The translations under genes and the position numbers were made by a program. From Paulinella micropora (Eukaryota > Cercozoa > Imbricatea > Euglyphida), in the NCBI GenBank assembly GCA_009731375.1, contig BJOX01000042.1, positions 141,327 to 183,311 of the forward strand: a stretch of DNA of 41,985 bases, given 5' to 3'. The notes beneath the pieces were generated by a model. The model was given only the letters and a program-made list of their open reading frames with translations. It was not told the origin of the DNA and did not search any database. Shown piece after piece: positions 38,926 through 41,985 of the stretch (position 1 is the stretch's first letter; each line of letters starts with the position of its first letter).

Positions 38926-39929
38926 AGACATAGAAGAAATATAAAATCAAACTGACACGATGACAAAACGAAAGTACATAAAGGCAAACACAAACAAACA
39001 AACCAGATAGGGACAGTACAGTGCCAGTACTATGTGGCACGTAACAACATTTTCAAGTCCCAAAGGACTTTCCTACTTTCATAATCTTGTTTCTCAAGGC
39101 AAATTTAATAGGGACTTTGGTTGTTAGTACGAAGGGAGCAAAATGAGCATTCAGATAAGAGTGCGTAACACTAATCGCTACTAAACACAAACTTTTCCGA
39201 ATTTGTGTGTGTAAAAGATAATTCACCGTCGACGTCGACTTGAACGACTTCCAGATTTCGTGGCAACGACTGCTCCGTGGCCAAGCTCGAGGAAGCCATT
39301 GCTGCTAGATTGTTTTTGTTGACACAAACTTGCTCAGATCGTACTGTACCCCACTGGTCCAGCCATAGGCTCTCTTTTTGTAACCGCCAGATTTTACTAA
39401 GTTCTTGGTCGAGCCGGGTCTAGCGGGTTCCTGACCGGTCCAAGTATGGTCTCTTACCCTCTTTGAAGGCTCTCCGGTGGAGCGGAAAAAATAGGTTGTA
39501 ATTTAGTAGCAGTAGTAGTAGTAGTAGTAGTAGTAGTTTAATAGGAAAGCAGTTTTCTTTACGGAAACTATACTCCTAAAGAAACCAGAAGCAGGACTAC
39601 TGGGATGACTTACTTCAAGCTACACAAATAATCTAAATATACTCAAAAAGTCCAAAATCCCCCAACTAAACAGTCTCAGGATCCAAGAGGGCTCCAATAT
39701 CAAGGTCGAATCCAGGCACCCACGAGTCCATAAAAGAAACCTCCACAACTAACCATGCGACCTATATATATAATTTTATGACAACCTCTAAAGCTTTTAT
39801 TCTAGAGCTTATAAAAGCTCTTTATTGGCTACAAGTACTGCTACATTGAAGTCCTTCAGAAAACCCCTCATAACAAATGTATGAAAAAAAGAGTTTAAGG
39901 ACCAAGAGCCTAATAAAGATGTCCAATGA
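38926..39929. other. unique sequence, nothing recognised
   Basis: About 1 kb with (AGT)n at 39507-39537 and an AAAGCTTTTATTCTAGAGC hairpin near 39790. No supported gene. Confidence 0.5.

Positions 39930-41985
<2,056 letters not shown>

Overview
This is a eukaryotic window dominated by simple repeats. There are no bacterial operons. Genes are split by GT-AG introns, transposons are abundant, and more than half of the sequence is (GATA)n/(TATC)n and related microsatellite. The host could not be identified. An intron-rich protist or alga would fit (split M43 metalloprotease, DNYP-type extracellular domain, CW-type zinc-finger-like exon), but this is inference. Ten N gaps show that the assembly itself was defeated by the repeats.

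Positions 1-14,830 carry GATA on the top strand. Between the arrays lie short islands that read, on the minus strand, as exons of one long gene (about 11,856 down to 862 or beyond). The proposed exons have GT donors and AG acceptors, and their codon phases agree at every consecutive junction I could test. The introns are almost pure microsatellite that abuts the splice sites. Partial copies of several exons, cut at a fixed internal point, are scattered in neighbouring introns. Two unrelated dispersed sequences (A, about 550 bp unit; B, about 340 bp) sit in the arrays. Both have variable 5' ends and a constant 3' end, CGAYATCTCATC, followed directly by (TATC)n.

From 14,832 to about 25,790 the polarity flips: TATC is on top and A and B are in plus orientation. 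This part holds higher-order TATC repeats, large gaps, a 7-bp satellite and a small inverted-repeat element. I see no gene in it. Between the two halves (11.3-14.1 kb) are (TAC)n arrays and the 3' remnant of a non-LTR retrotransposon.

Positions 25,929-31,227 form a DNA transposon with about 0.9-1.2 kb terminal inverted repeats built on tandem ~181-bp subrepeats. It carries two divergent spliced genes: a coiled-coil protein (minus) and a DDE-like transposase (plus, with one frameshift). Extra tandem pieces of its right end and a nested MITE follow.

Positions 32,500-38,000 hold two convergent host-like genes: the end of a secreted-type DNYP-domain protein (plus) and an M43/pappalysin-family zinc metalloprotease (minus, four exons, one apparent 1-nt frameshift). 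Three copies of a MITE and a 162-bp perfect-type palindrome lie among them. From 39.9 kb to the end, TATC arrays and copies of A return.
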